From: CAWCVR01 sp963799105
GTDB lineage: Bacteria; Acidobacteriota; Terriglobia; Bryobacterales; Bryobacteraceae
Direction of reading: 5' to 3'
Length of the DNA stretch: 64,000 nucleotides
NCBI GenBank assembly: GCA_963799105.1
Contig: CAWCVR010000004.1
Coordinates: forward strand, 140,435-204,434
The notes beneath the pieces were generated by a model. It saw only the letters and a program-made list of their open reading frames with translations, did not search any database and was not told where the DNA came from. Shown here piece after piece: positions 26,489-35,569 of this stretch. Position numbers and translations under genes: made by a program. Numbering within the stretch: the first letter of the stretch is position 1; every line of letters starts with the position of its first letter.

Positions 26489-28126
26489 TCAGTTCAACAG
26501 GTACACGTCGTAGTTTTCGCCCGACCTGGCGCGGCGAAACGAAGCCAGATGCCTCGTCTCCGCGCGGAATTGCGCGGCTTCGGCTTCGGTAAATGAGAAC
26601 CGGAACTGCTCGAAGTCGTCGATTTCGCTTTGCGGCGCATCCAGGGAGTGGTACATCACGATCACCACAGGACGCCCGCTTTCCGTGTGGACTCGATGGG
26701 CCGTGGAGAGAAGCTCCCCCAGACTCATCCGGAGCTTCTCGAAACGGGTCCACCTGGCGGTGTCGCCGTAGCGGGACTGGCGCAACAAGTAAAGCCGGTT
26801 GTCCGCATAGTACGGAACCGCATCGATCAGCCACTCCGGTTCAGCCATGACGACCGCGCGCCGAAGGTCGTCGCTCGAGTGGAGGAGTTGCCCCAATTCC
26901 CGGCTGGAACTGTAGGGAAGCCGCCAATCGGCGACCGCCTTGTGCGCTCCGATCACAAAGCTGATCAGGAGCAGAAGCGGCAGGGCGAGACGCCACGAGA
27001 TCCGCTGAAGCCAGGCCGTCAGCCTTGGCCACCGAAGCGGATATTGGCGCGCCTCCGCCAGCCAGTACAGCGTCAGAACAAAAACCAGCCACAAGCCTTG
27101 TTGCCGGTACTGGCCCGCGTAAATGGCCCTGAAAAAAGTCGCCATGCCCCACAGAGCGGCTAAGGAGGCCAAGAGCAGAATCGGGCGTTTGAGCAGGCCG
27201 CCGATCGCAAATAGAAGGAGGAGATACGACAATCCGGCACTGAGCGCCTGGACGACGCCATTGGGCGAATCGCCGTGCTCCAGCAACCGGACCATTCCGG
27301 AAGCCCCGGTATCCATCCCCGTGATCGCCAGAAACTGGCCTCCCGAGTCCACTACCGACCGGGCCGTGGAAGCCACCAGCCGGGAAGCTGGAACTACCCG
27401 GTACACCGTGCTGTCGCCGCCCGCCCGCCCGCCCGTGAGGACGCACAGAACGATGCCGGAAATCGCCAGCGCGGCGCCCGCGGCAACGGCTATCCGGCGT
27501 GGCCGTGCTTCAACCCGCCGTCCGCACGCGATGTAGTCCCAAATCGGGATTCCCAGCAGGAGACCCGCCAGGATTAGCGAGGGCGCGTTGGTGTTTGCCA
27601 GCAGGAACAGGATGAAGCCGAGCAAGACGGGATTCCGCCTGCTCGAGTAGCAGGCCGCAAAGGCGAACATCAGAAGCATGCTGATGCCGTAGTTGCGCGC
27701 CATTACGGAATACTCGTAGAACGGCAGGCCGCAAAAAAGGAAGAAGCAGCGGAACCACAGTGGAAACGGAGCCCTGAAAAGGAAGATCGCGACGCTCCCA
27801 AACGCCACAGCCACGCTCACCGCCTTGACTACTCCCGGGGTAGGAACGATGTGATGGGCCAAGCCCAGCAGGACATACCACAGCATAGGGTGACCCTCGA
27901 ATTTCAGCTTCTGAAACAAGTCAGGCAAACTGTTTGCCCCGGCCGCGATGGACAGTGCCCTGACTTCGTCCCGGAATGGAACATGGCGGATCGACATCGC
28001 CGCCACCGCGGCAAACCACACTACCAGGATCGAGATCCGCGTGAGCCAGCCCTCATTCCGGCCCGCCAACCAGGTTTGCCAACCCGGTTTGCCCTGGCCC
28101 TCGGGTACGTTGGGCTGTTCCATCAT
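26489..28126 (-). CDS. GT-C membrane glycosyltransferase
   Basis: A protein of about 545 residues with some ten hydrophobic segments. The first luminal loop contains HVPFRDEVRALSIAAG, where an arginine-aspartate-glutamate triplet takes the place of the usual DE motif of PMT_2 enzymes. A soluble C-terminal domain (about 130 residues) follows. The ATG at 28126 lies 13 nt after GGGAGG and is preferred over the TTG at 28150. It sits between the IS remnant and recN, in the right-hand copy of the duplicated interval. Lipid-linked sugar transfer for surface glycan is the likely job. Confidence 0.7.
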   Translation of the reverse strand: MMEQPNVPEGQGKPGWQTWLAGRNEGWLTRISILVVWFAAVAAMSIRHVPFRDEVRALSIAAGANSLPDLFQKLKFEGHPMLWYVLLGLAHHIVPTPGVVKAVSVAVAFGSVAIFLFRAPFPLWFRCFFLFCGLPFYEYSVMARNYGISMLLMFAFAACYSSRRNPVLLGFILFLLANTNAPSLILAGLLLGIPIWDYIACGRRVEARPRRIAVAAGAALAISGIVLCVLTGGRAGGDSTVYRVVPASRLVASTARSVVDSGGQFLAITGMDTGASGMVRLLEHGDSPNGVVQALSAGLSYLLLLFAIGGLLKRPILLLASLAALWGMATFFRAIYAGQYRQQGLWLVFVLTLYWLAEARQYPLRWPRLTAWLQRISWRLALPLLLLISFVIGAHKAVADWRLPYSSSRELGQLLHSSDDLRRAVVMAEPEWLIDAVPYYADNRLYLLRQSRYGDTARWTRFEKLRMSLGELLSTAHRVHTESGRPVVIVMYHSLDAPQSEIDDFEQFRFSFTEAEAAQFRAETRHLASFRRARSGENYDVYLLN

Positions 28127-28455
28127 GGTTTCAGACTGGCCTCCCGTCAACCGGTACGCGAGCTTGTGCCCGCATGTGCAACCAGGACATCCTGTCGCCG
28201 GCGGCTACGCCAGGTCGAACGTCCCCTGCTGCCGATGCGGAAACTGCCCTTGCACTGCATACTGGCTTGGACGGTTTCAGACGCATCCCAACCGGAATTA
28301 TATCATTGACGCCTGAACCCGAAGGCGCGAGCGATGCGCATACGGCCCCGCCGCTACGCTTGCCCGCGATCCGGGGTTCGCCGCCGGCGCCGGGTATCGG
28401 CGCGAATGGTGCGAGCGGGCGTGGTGGGCGGCATGGCGGGAGTCCTGCCAAGGAC
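28127..28455. other. Intergenic region with a possible promoter for the GT-C gene
   Basis: No gene seen. On the minus strand a TATAAT hexamer lies at 28297-28302, about 170 nt before the glycosyltransferase start; a -35 element is not clear. The right end (about 28420-28455) resembles the flank of the recN fragment at 24629-24656, as expected if both were copied together. Confidence 0.4.
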
Positions 28456-30135
28456 CTACTCCGCGCTCAAGCGGATCAACTGCTCGGCGTTCTTGAGGGC
28501 TTCCGGGGTGAGCTTCTGGCCCGACAGCATGCGGCCGATTTCGCGCGTCCGTCCCACGGCGTCCAACTCGCTCAGCACCGCCAGGGTGCGGCCCTGGGAT
28601 TCGCGCTTCTCGACGCGGTAGTGGTGGTCGGCGAAGGCGGCGATCTGCGGCAGGTGCGTCACGCACAGCACCTGGTTGGCGGCGGCTAGTTTCTTGAGAC
28701 GGCGTCCCACACCTTCGGCGGCGCTGCCGCCCACCCCCGCATCCACTTCGTCGAACACCAGGGTGCGCACGGCGTCGGTGGCGGAACGCTGGGGCGCCGC
28801 CAGGCACGTCTTCAACGCCAGCGCGATGCGTGAGATCTCGCCGCCCGAAGCTACCTTGTCCAGCGGCCGCGGCTCTTCGCCGAGGTTGGGCGAAACCAGG
28901 AATTCCACGCGGTCGGCTCCGTGCGCCGACCAGGCGGCCGTGGAAACCTCGACGCGGAAGACGGTTCGCTCCATGGAAAGCTGGGCCAGTTCCGCTTCCA
29001 CGCGCTTTTCCAGTTTGCGTGCGGCGGCCGCCCGGCGATCGCGCAACTCCCCGGCGAGCGTTTCGTATTCGGAGGCCAGCCGCTGGCGGGCGCGGCGCAA
29101 TTCCTCCATGCGCTCGCCGGAGTGCTCCAGGGCGTCGATCTGCCGGACCGTGTCCTCGAGGAAACTGAGCGTCCCCGCTATCGACGACCCGTACTTCCGT
29201 TTGAGGCGGTCAATGGCCGCCAGCCGGTTCTCCACTTCATCCAGGCGGCCGGGGTTGGCTTCGAGACGGCCGAGATAGTCGCGGAGGCCGTAGGCTACTT
29301 CCTGCAGGCTGAGGTCGGCCGCCAACAACTGCTCGCGCAACGTTCCGAGCGATGGGTCGATCTTGCACAATTCGTCCAGCCGCTTGGCGGCCGAGCGCAC
29401 CCGCGAGAGGGCCGCATCGTCGCCGTCGTACACCGCCGCATAGGCCGACGCCGCCGCTTCCTCCAGGCGCTGCACGTTCTGCAGGATGCGGCGTTCGTTT
29501 TCGAGCGACGCGTCTTCGTCCGGCTGGAGCGCGGCATCCTCGATTTCCTTGCGTTGGAACGACCAAAGATCCAGCAGGCGCAGCTTCTCCTGCTCGCCGC
29601 GCTCGAGTTCCTGCAGTTCGGCGGCGGCGGAGCGCCACTGGGAGAAGACGCCCGCGATGGTATCCAGCAGGCCGCGATGCGCGGCGAAGGCGTCCAGCAT
29701 CTCGCGCTGCGCATCGGCGGAGAACAGAAGCTGCTGGTCGTGTTGTCCGTGGATCTCGGCCAGGCACGGCGCCAGGTCTCGCAACAGCGCGGCGGAAACC
29801 GGGCGGCTGCCGACGAACGCGCGCGATTTCCCGTTGGCCAGGATCTCCCGTTCGACGAGCAGTTCGCCCTCTTCGATTTCCAGGCCGGCCGGTTCCAGAA
29901 TGCGCCGCAGCGCGGCCTGTTCGCGCACGTCGAAGATGCCGCCCACCCGTGCGCGGGCCTCGCCGGTGCGGATCATGTCGGCCGATGCGCGCGCGCCCAG
30001 CAGCAGGCCGAGCGCGTCCACCACGATGGACTTGCCGCTGCCGGTCTCTCCGGTCAGCAGGTTGAGCCCGGCGTGGAACGGCACGCGCAGGCGCTCCACC
30101 ACGGCGTAGTTTTCCACCACCAGTTCGAGCAGCAC
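28456..30135 (-). CDS. recN: DNA repair ATPase RecN
   Basis: A 559-residue SMC-like protein for recombination repair of double-strand breaks. The start LLELVVENYAVVERLRVPFH and Walker A (GETGSGKSIVVDALG) are at the N-terminus, long coiled coils occupy the middle, and the C-terminal ABC head has ASGGEISRIALALK (signature), VFDEVDAGVGG (Walker B) and CVTHLPQIAAFADHHYRVEK (H-loop region). It starts at GTG 30135, 9 nt after a perfect TATAAT and without a ribosome-binding site. Its last about 73 codons were duplicated to 24657-24876. Confidence 0.95.
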   Translation of the reverse strand: MLLELVVENYAVVERLRVPFHAGLNLLTGETGSGKSIVVDALGLLLGARASADMIRTGEARARVGGIFDVREQAALRRILEPAGLEIEEGELLVEREILANGKSRAFVGSRPVSAALLRDLAPCLAEIHGQHDQQLLFSADAQREMLDAFAAHRGLLDTIAGVFSQWRSAAAELQELERGEQEKLRLLDLWSFQRKEIEDAALQPDEDASLENERRILQNVQRLEEAAASAYAAVYDGDDAALSRVRSAAKRLDELCKIDPSLGTLREQLLAADLSLQEVAYGLRDYLGRLEANPGRLDEVENRLAAIDRLKRKYGSSIAGTLSFLEDTVRQIDALEHSGERMEELRRARQRLASEYETLAGELRDRRAAAARKLEKRVEAELAQLSMERTVFRVEVSTAAWSAHGADRVEFLVSPNLGEEPRPLDKVASGGEISRIALALKTCLAAPQRSATDAVRTLVFDEVDAGVGGSAAEGVGRRLKKLAAANQVLCVTHLPQIAAFADHHYRVEKRESQGRTLAVLSELDAVGRTREIGRMLSGQKLTPEALKNAEQLIRLSAE

Positions 30136-30144
30136 TCAGAGGCG

Positions 30145-30150
30145 ATTATA
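30145..30150 (-). promoter_or_regulatory. Perfect -10 (TATAAT) of recN, leaderless geometry
   Basis: On the minus strand TATAATCGCCTCTGAGTG places the consensus -10 hexamer 9 nt before the GTG start. A transcript would begin at or within two nucleotides of the start codon. Confidence 0.55.
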
Positions 30151-30161
30151 GCGGGCTTGGA

Positions 30162-30234
30162 AGCGGCGCGGTTCGGGGAAGGGAAGGGGATTCGCGGCAG
30201 GCTGGGCGGAGCGGCGCGGTTCGGGGAAGGGAAG
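30162..30234. repeat. Two exact 25-bp direct repeats upstream of recN
   Basis: The 25-bp sequence containing GCGGCGCGGTTCGGGGAAGG is present at 30162-30186 and 30210-30234, 48 bp apart start to start. It lies upstream of the recN promoter and after the end of the secreted-protein gene; a protein-binding role or simple duplication are both possible. Confidence 0.6.
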
Positions 30235-30334
30235 TCCCGGCAGGCCGGCCGGGGCGGTGTTTCCTGTGTTCCAGGAGACGCGCGGGCCGGGCCGGTTCAG
30301 GAGGGTCCCGGCCCCGTGTCTCGCGGGCGGCAAG

Positions 30335-31570
30335 CTACTGCACTGCGCCAGGGCGCGCCTGGCTGACCGTGAACGCCGCCACAGGCTTCAGTGTCGGTGT
30401 GAGGACCGCGTTCGAAGGCTCCGCCATCGTCATATGGGTTTGCGGCTGTAGAGAAACCACGCCCAGGGCCGTTTTGGAGGAGTCAACCAGGCTCTGCGCT
30501 ATGACGATTACCGGATACGGCGCATTGACCTCGGCGGGAGCTTCATAGCGTCCGGTTGCGGTAACATTGCCGGTGGGAGCTCCGCCAGGGGCGCCCGGAC
30601 CCAGCGCTACACTCCATCGAACCGAACTATTGCCGGCACCAGCCACCCGGGCGTGAAGCTGCAGGCTCGCCCCAGAGACCACTTTCTCAAACGTGGAGTC
30701 CAGGCCGACTTCGATGCCTCCGATTGCCCGCGGGCCGGGCGTGCCCGACGCCACCAGCACCATCTGCGACCCGCCGGTCGAATCCGTCCAGGTAATCGCG
30801 AGATTGTCCTGCTGGTTGGCGGTGGCCTTGATGGAAACGATCGGGTTAGGCAGCGTTGCCAGCCGGCGGTACGGAACATTCACGCTGACGACATTGCCGC
30901 CGGCGTCGGAGACGATTGCTTTGTCCTGGAGGCTCGGGGATCGCGCCACGCACAGGAAGCTCTGGTTGTACCAGCGGACCGAGAATACGTGCAGATACGC
31001 CGCCACGCGGACGGCGTGCCCGTTGGCAGGATCGGTATAGGCGACGTCGTGTAACCGCACTGCCGTCGCCGTTTCCAAATGGGGAGCGACAATGTGGAAG
31101 ACCGCCGAGGCGTTCGAGTTGTGGTACGCGACCTGATAATAGCCGACCCCGGGACCCAACGCCGAAGAGTCGGCGTTCTGCCAGAGAGCCTCGCTGGTCA
31201 GCGTTGCCCGTCTCTCCTCGCCCGCATCGAACGAAGTTCTTGCAGCGGCCGACTCCATCGGCCGGAATGGGCATACAGGGCGCGACGACAGCGGAACGAA
31301 CGACCCGTTGCCCGCCAGCTTGGACAAGTCGAAGCACCCCGTTGTGCTTGCAAAGGGCTCCGACACTTCCAGCGGCGTCCGCTGCGGATTTCTAGCGGAG
31401 AGGGTCAGAACCGCTTCCTCACCTGGAAAATAGGTAGCGCGGTCGAGACTGATGGCGCTCTGCAGGCGCGCAGTGTTTTCGGTGGCAGCGTTGTTGGTCT
31501 GGGCACTCAGCGTGCCGGCCAACAGAGTCGTGCAGATTGCCGCCAAGGGCATCAAGCCGGTTTTGAACAT
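30335..31570 (-). CDS. Hypothetical secreted beta-sandwich protein
   Basis: The start ATG at 31570 follows GGAGG by 9-10 nt and opens a signal peptide (MFKTGLMPLAAICTTLLAGT, ending LSAQ). The mature part (about 390 residues) begins LQSAISLDRATYFPGEEAVLTLSARN, an immunoglobulin-like beta-sandwich start, and later has an Ig-like segment (SLQLHARVAGAGNSSVRWSV… TGRYEAP) of the kind called BIG2-like. I cannot name a function; an extracellular adhesion or carbohydrate-contact role is an inference. It ends 199 bp before the recN start region. Confidence 0.65.
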   Translation of the reverse strand: MFKTGLMPLAAICTTLLAGTLSAQTNNAATENTARLQSAISLDRATYFPGEEAVLTLSARNPQRTPLEVSEPFASTTGCFDLSKLAGNGSFVPLSSRPVCPFRPMESAAARTSFDAGEERRATLTSEALWQNADSSALGPGVGYYQVAYHNSNASAVFHIVAPHLETATAVRLHDVAYTDPANGHAVRVAAYLHVFSVRWYNQSFLCVARSPSLQDKAIVSDAGGNVVSVNVPYRRLATLPNPIVSIKATANQQDNLAITWTDSTGGSQMVLVASGTPGPRAIGGIEVGLDSTFEKVVSGASLQLHARVAGAGNSSVRWSVALGPGAPGGAPTGNVTATGRYEAPAEVNAPYPVIVIAQSLVDSSKTALGVVSLQPQTHMTMAEPSNAVLTPTLKPVAAFTVSQARPGAVQ

Positions 31571-32120
31571 AGCGAACGAACCTCCGTAAGGACAGTTTTT
31601 CGCCGGGAATGGCGGCCGCCCGAAATCGGAGGAGTTCGTTGTTGGGCTGCCGTCTTCCCGGCTGGGTGGTACTGGTCCCATACTTATGTACTAGTACCAC
31701 TAGGACTATTAGTCCATAGTTTCTTTAGTTAAGCGTGTCCCCCGCTGAGCTTGCCAGTGTATCCTAGGCTGCTGATTCTTAATGGACAAACCGGGTTTCT
31801 GGGGGAAAATGGCGAACCCACACAAGGCCTGTTTGGGAAGTGCGTGAGTACCCCTATTTGAGGGCAGTGAGGAACCAGAGTTAACTGATTTCAGGTGCAT
31901 AGCATTCCGCGGGCAGACTGGGCGGGAGGCCGCATGGACTGTTTTTCGCGGCTTGAAAAGAGCTTGGGGCTCCCATGCAATCCGGCGGGCAGTCGAGGGG
32001 GCTTCCACGCAACGTCCGATGGGTACGGCCGTGGGTCAAGCGGGCGGCGGCTCCGCCTGCTCCCAAGCGCAAGCCACGTGCGCAAGCCCGTCAAATCACT
32101 CGATTTATGAGGAATCTTTC
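31571..32120. other. Long intergenic region between divergent genes
   Basis: The 550 bp between the secreted-protein gene and the Tol-Pal operon hold no supported gene. The part around 31681-31740 is markedly richer in A and T than its surroundings and carries the triple repeat described separately, so it is the probable control region. Its right half is GC-rich with no clear signals. Confidence 0.5.
31690..31716. promoter_or_regulatory. Three tandem 9-bp repeats, candidate operator
   Basis: ACTAGTACC, ACTAGGACT and ATTAGTCCA follow one another without gaps, each starting with an A[CT]TAG core. They lie 120 bp before the start of the secreted-protein gene and 405 bp before tolQ. The spacing of nearly one helical turn suits a repeat-binding regulator. 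Confidence 0.4.
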
Positions 32121-32879
32121 ATGCGCCGCCGGCCCGTCTTTTGGGTGCTTTCGAGCGTCCCTGTGATAGATTTGAGTTTAGGAGAACCATTGCCCTTCGA
32201 AGCAGCCGTAGCCCTTTTTCTTCAACCTGACGATCTCTGGCAAATGGTCGGGAACAGCGGTCCTGGAGGACTCGCGGTTCTTGGCGTCCTGCTGTGTTTT
32301 TCGGTCTACTCGTGGACGGTTGTCTTTTCCAAGTGGGGAGCGCTGCGCTCGGCGCGCGGCGCCAACCAGCGTTTTCTACGCGCTTTCCGCAAGGCCGGCT
32401 CGCTGGCGGAGGCGATGGCAGCGAGCGAGGGGTATCGCCCCGCGCCGCTGGTCACGGTCTTCGATTTCGGCTACGAGGAAGTGCAGCGCCAGGTGAAATC
32501 GCGCGGCGCTCTGACCAACCGGGTGGCGGTGGAGCGGGCTCTGCAACTGGGCCTCAGCCAGGAACTGGCCAAGATGGAACGGCACATGGACAAGTTGGCA
32601 ACCACGGCGTCGGTGACCCCGTTCATCGGCCTGCTGGGCACCGTGCTGGGAATCATCAGCGCCTTCGTGGCGCTGGGCAACCAGGGGGCCGCCAGCCTGA
32701 AGTCGCTGGGGCCGGGGATCGCCGAAGCGCTCATCACCACCGCCGCGGGTTTGTTCGCGGCCATTCCGGCGGCCATTTTCTACAACCATTTCGGTCACAA
32801 AATCCGCGAGATGGCGGCGCGAATGGACGATTTCGCACTGGAGTTTCTTAACATGGCGGAGCGCGGTTTCGGAGAATAG
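32121..32879 (+). CDS. tolQ: TolQ/ExbB-family proton-channel subunit
   Basis: A 252-residue inner-membrane protein of the Tol-Pal (or ExbBD-type) motor. It has three membrane segments: GGLAVLGVLLCFSVYSWTVVFS, then after a cytoplasmic loop TPFIGLLGTVLGIISAFVALG and GIAEALITTAAGLFAAIPAAIFY. The second and third carry the conserved threonines and glycines of the family. ATG 32121 has GAGG 8 nt upstream. It heads the operon tolQ-tolR-tonB/tolA-tolB-pal-cpoB, with which it maintains the outer membrane at division. Context decides for TolQ over ExbB. Confidence 0.9.
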   Translation: MRRRPVFWVLSSVPVIDLSLGEPLPFEAAVALFLQPDDLWQMVGNSGPGGLAVLGVLLCFSVYSWTVVFSKWGALRSARGANQRFLRAFRKAGSLAEAMAASEGYRPAPLVTVFDFGYEEVQRQVKSRGALTNRVAVERALQLGLSQELAKMERHMDKLATTASVTPFIGLLGTVLGIISAFVALGNQGAASLKSLGPGIAEALITTAAGLFAAIPAAIFYNHFGHKIREMAARMDDFALEFLNMAERGFGE

Positions 32880-32884
32880 AAGAC

Positions 32885-33346
32885 GTGGCGATCTCGACCA
32901 GCAACGGCAGCGGCTTCGGCAACGGCGGGTTCGGATCGCGCCGGCGGCCCGGCGGCGCCCCCCTGGCGGAGATCAACGTCACGCCATTCGTCGACGTGGT
33001 GCTGGTGCTGCTGATCGTCTTCATGTTGACGGCCCACGTGATGGAGTTCGGCATCCAGATCGACGTGCCCAGGGTGACCGAGGTCAAGGAGAGCGCGCAG
33101 GAGCTGCCGGTAATCAATATCAACCGCCAGGCCGGCCTTTTCCTGAACGAGAAGCCCATCACTATCGGCGAAATCCCCGACGCCATTCACCGGCGGTTCG
33201 GCAACCCCAAAGCGGTCTATCTGAGAGCCGACCGGCAAACTCCCTGGGAGCCGATCGCGCAGGTGGCGGCGGCCCTGGGAGCGGCCAAGTTCCAGGTCAA
33301 CCTGGTGACGCAGCCGGACGACTCGCTTAGCAAAGGCAGGCAGTGA
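32885..33346 (+). CDS. tolR: TolR/ExbD-family stator subunit
   Basis: The 153-residue partner of TolQ. The single membrane helix INVTPFVDVVLVLLIVFMLT carries the essential aspartate (PFVDVV). A periplasmic domain follows, including LPVININRQAGLFLNEKPIT. A glycine-rich stretch precedes the helix. It starts at GTG five bases after tolQ ends, and its TGA overlaps the next ATG (TGATG). Confidence 0.93.
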   Translation: MAISTSNGSGFGNGGFGSRRRPGGAPLAEINVTPFVDVVLVLLIVFMLTAHVMEFGIQIDVPRVTEVKESAQELPVININRQAGLFLNEKPITIGEIPDAIHRRFGNPKAVYLRADRQTPWEPIAQVAAALGAAKFQVNLVTQPDDSLSKGRQ

Positions 33347-34143
33347 TGGCGCACGCCGACATCCTCGATCAGCCCGAGCGCATGGCGCCTTCGTTCTGGT
33401 TCTCGGTGGCGCTGCATTCCGCCATTGCGGCAACCCTGATCGGATACGGCGTGTCCGGGGGGCCGCATGAGCGCTGGGGAGCGAGGAACGGCGGCGGGTG
33501 GGGTGCTGTGGCGGTGAATACCGTGGCCCAAATCCCCCTGCCGGGGCGGACCGGTCCGGAGAACCCGGTGGCCAACCCCACCGAGTCGCAGGTTCCCACG
33601 CCGCCGCCCAAGGCCAAGACCGAGCCGAAGGCGGCCAAAGCGAAAGCCGCGGACAGCGACGCCATCGCATTGAAGGGGAAGAACAAGTCGCGCAAAGCGC
33701 AGGAGGAAGCCGCGCCGCCCAACAAATGGCGCGAGCAGCAGAAGGATCTTCCCAACCAATTGTACGGCTCCACCGGGCAGGCCATGAGCTCGCCCATGTT
33801 CGGCAAGACCGGCTCCGGCCAATTGGGCATGGGCACGAGTTCACCCTTCGGGGAGCGGCTGGGGTGGTATGCCAACCAATTGCAGGACCGCGTGGCGCAA
33901 CACTGGAAGACCGACGACGTGCCGCCGCAGGTCCGCAACGCGCCGCAGGTTGTGATCGCCTTCACCATCCGGCGCGATGGCACGCTCGCCGGATTGCCGC
34001 AGATCAAACAGAGCAGCGGGCTGGTACAACTGGATCGCTCCGCGCAGCGGGCCGTGGTGGATGCCAATCCTTTCCCGCAGATTCCGGCGGCGTTCACCCG
34101 CAACCAGGCGGACATCGAGTTGACGTTCGAATTGAGGCGCTGA
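33346..34143 (+). CDS. TonB/TolA-like energy-transducing protein
   Basis: A 265-residue protein with one N-terminal membrane helix (PSFWFSVALHSAIAATLIGY), a Pro/Lys/Ala-rich periplasmic linker (TPPPKAKTEPKAAKAKAADS) and a C-terminal TonB/TolA domain (PPQVRNAPQVVIAFTIRRDG, LVQLDRSAQRAVVDANPFPQ). It takes the place of TolA in the operon and links the TolQR motor to TolB/Pal across the periplasm. The start overlaps the tolR stop and its stop overlaps tolB, both as TGATG. Confidence 0.88.
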   Translation: MAHADILDQPERMAPSFWFSVALHSAIAATLIGYGVSGGPHERWGARNGGGWGAVAVNTVAQIPLPGRTGPENPVANPTESQVPTPPPKAKTEPKAAKAKAADSDAIALKGKNKSRKAQEEAAPPNKWREQQKDLPNQLYGSTGQAMSSPMFGKTGSGQLGMGTSSPFGERLGWYANQLQDRVAQHWKTDDVPPQVRNAPQVVIAFTIRRDGTLAGLPQIKQSSGLVQLDRSAQRAVVDANPFPQIPAAFTRNQADIELTFELRR

Positions 34144-35549
34144 TGAAGAAACTAGTCTGGCTGGCGATGATGGCGGGCGGCGGGCTGTTTGTGCTGGCTT
34201 CCCAGGAACCCGATTTTACGGGAATGATTACAAGTTCCCAGCGGCTGCGCATGGCGATCCCCGATTTTCGCGGCTCGGGAGACGCGCAGAACTACGTGGC
34301 GGTTTTCAACCAGACTTTGTGGGCCGACGTGGAGAGCTCAGGGCTGTTCAACATGGCGTCTAAGTCTTTTTACCCGCCGCGGATTCCGCAGCAGCCGGCC
34401 GACTTTCAGGCTCCGCCCCCGCCTCCGACCGGCCGGCCCAGGCGCGGGCAGCCGCCTCCTCCGGTCACGGGCAACGGACTTTGGATGAGAGACTGGTCCG
34501 GACCTCCGGTGGAGACCACCTACCTGACGTTCGGATATGCGGCGGTGCAGAACGGCGTCTTCGTGGCGCGCGGCTTCGTGTTCGACATGCGCCGCGGCAC
34601 TCCCGCCGAAGCGCAGGTGATCGCCAAGAACTACGTGGGATCGGTGGACGAAGCCGGCAGCCGCAAGGCGGCCCACGAATTCTCCTGCGACATCATCACC
34701 CAGTTCGGCGGCACGTGCCTCGCCGGCAGTCATATCTATTACACGCACCAGGCTAATAAGATGGCGTCCAGAGAGGTGTGGGCGATGGACGCCGACGGCT
34801 CCAACCAGCGCCAGTTCACGCACTTCAACGGTCTGCCTCCAGGCTCCATTTTTCCCGCGGTTTCTCCCGATGGCGCGAGAATCGCATTTACCAGCTATGC
34901 CAAGGGCCAACCTGCTATATTTGTGTTTTCCGTGGATCCGGTTCGCGACTTGCGATTCTACAACCAGAGGGCTTCGGTGAATGCGTTTCCTTCGTTCACG
35001 CCCGACGGGAAGCAGATCGTCTACGCTTCCTCGGCCCCCGACGACAACTGCTGCCGCATCTTCATCGCCGACCTGAACGGCATGGGGTTCCGGCCGATCA
35101 GCGCGCCCGGATCGATTGACGTCGAGCCCAAGGTGAACCCCAAGACCGGAAACCAGATCGCGTTCGTATCGGGGCGGTCGGGCCACCCGCAGGTGTACAT
35201 CATGAATATCGACGGCGGGAACGTGGAGCGCATCAGCGACGGCACGGGCGAAGCCACCAATCCGTCGTGGCACCCCAACGGAAAGACGCTGGCGTTCGCC
35301 TGGACGCGCGGCTACGCCACCGGCAAGTTCAATGTTTTCGTCATGGATGTGGTGACGCGAAAATACATCCAGTTGACGCACGACGAAGGCCGCAACGAGA
35401 ATCCGGTCTGGGCGCCCGACGGGGTGCACCTGGCTTTCATGTCGACGCGCGGCGGTACGGAACAGATTTACAGCATGTTGGCGGATGGGACGCAGCCGCA
35501 GAAGCTCACCAGCCAGGGTTACAATTTGAACCCCGCATGGGGAAAGTAG
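34143..35549 (+). CDS. tolB: Tol-Pal system beta-propeller protein TolB
   Basis: A 468-residue periplasmic protein with a signal peptide (MKKLVWLAMMAGGGLFVLAS), an N-terminal alpha/beta domain (about residues 25-190, with a proline-rich insertion PPPPPTGRPRRGQPPPP) and a six-bladed propeller whose blades carry repeats such as IFPAVSPDGARIAFTSYAKG, FPSFTPDGKQIVYASSAPDD, NPSWHPNGKTLAFAWTRG and NPVWAPDGVHLAFMSTRGGT. TolB binds Pal and TolA. Translation is coupled to the preceding gene. Confidence 0.93.
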   Translation: MKKLVWLAMMAGGGLFVLASQEPDFTGMITSSQRLRMAIPDFRGSGDAQNYVAVFNQTLWADVESSGLFNMASKSFYPPRIPQQPADFQAPPPPPTGRPRRGQPPPPVTGNGLWMRDWSGPPVETTYLTFGYAAVQNGVFVARGFVFDMRRGTPAEAQVIAKNYVGSVDEAGSRKAAHEFSCDIITQFGGTCLAGSHIYYTHQANKMASREVWAMDADGSNQRQFTHFNGLPPGSIFPAVSPDGARIAFTSYAKGQPAIFVFSVDPVRDLRFYNQRASVNAFPSFTPDGKQIVYASSAPDDNCCRIFIADLNGMGFRPISAPGSIDVEPKVNPKTGNQIAFVSGRSGHPQVYIMNIDGGNVERISDGTGEATNPSWHPNGKTLAFAWTRGYATGKFNVFVMDVVTRKYIQLTHDEGRNENPVWAPDGVHLAFMSTRGGTEQIYSMLADGTQPQKLTSQGYNLNPAWGK

Positions 35550-35569
35550 TTCGCGAAGATCAGGAGACG

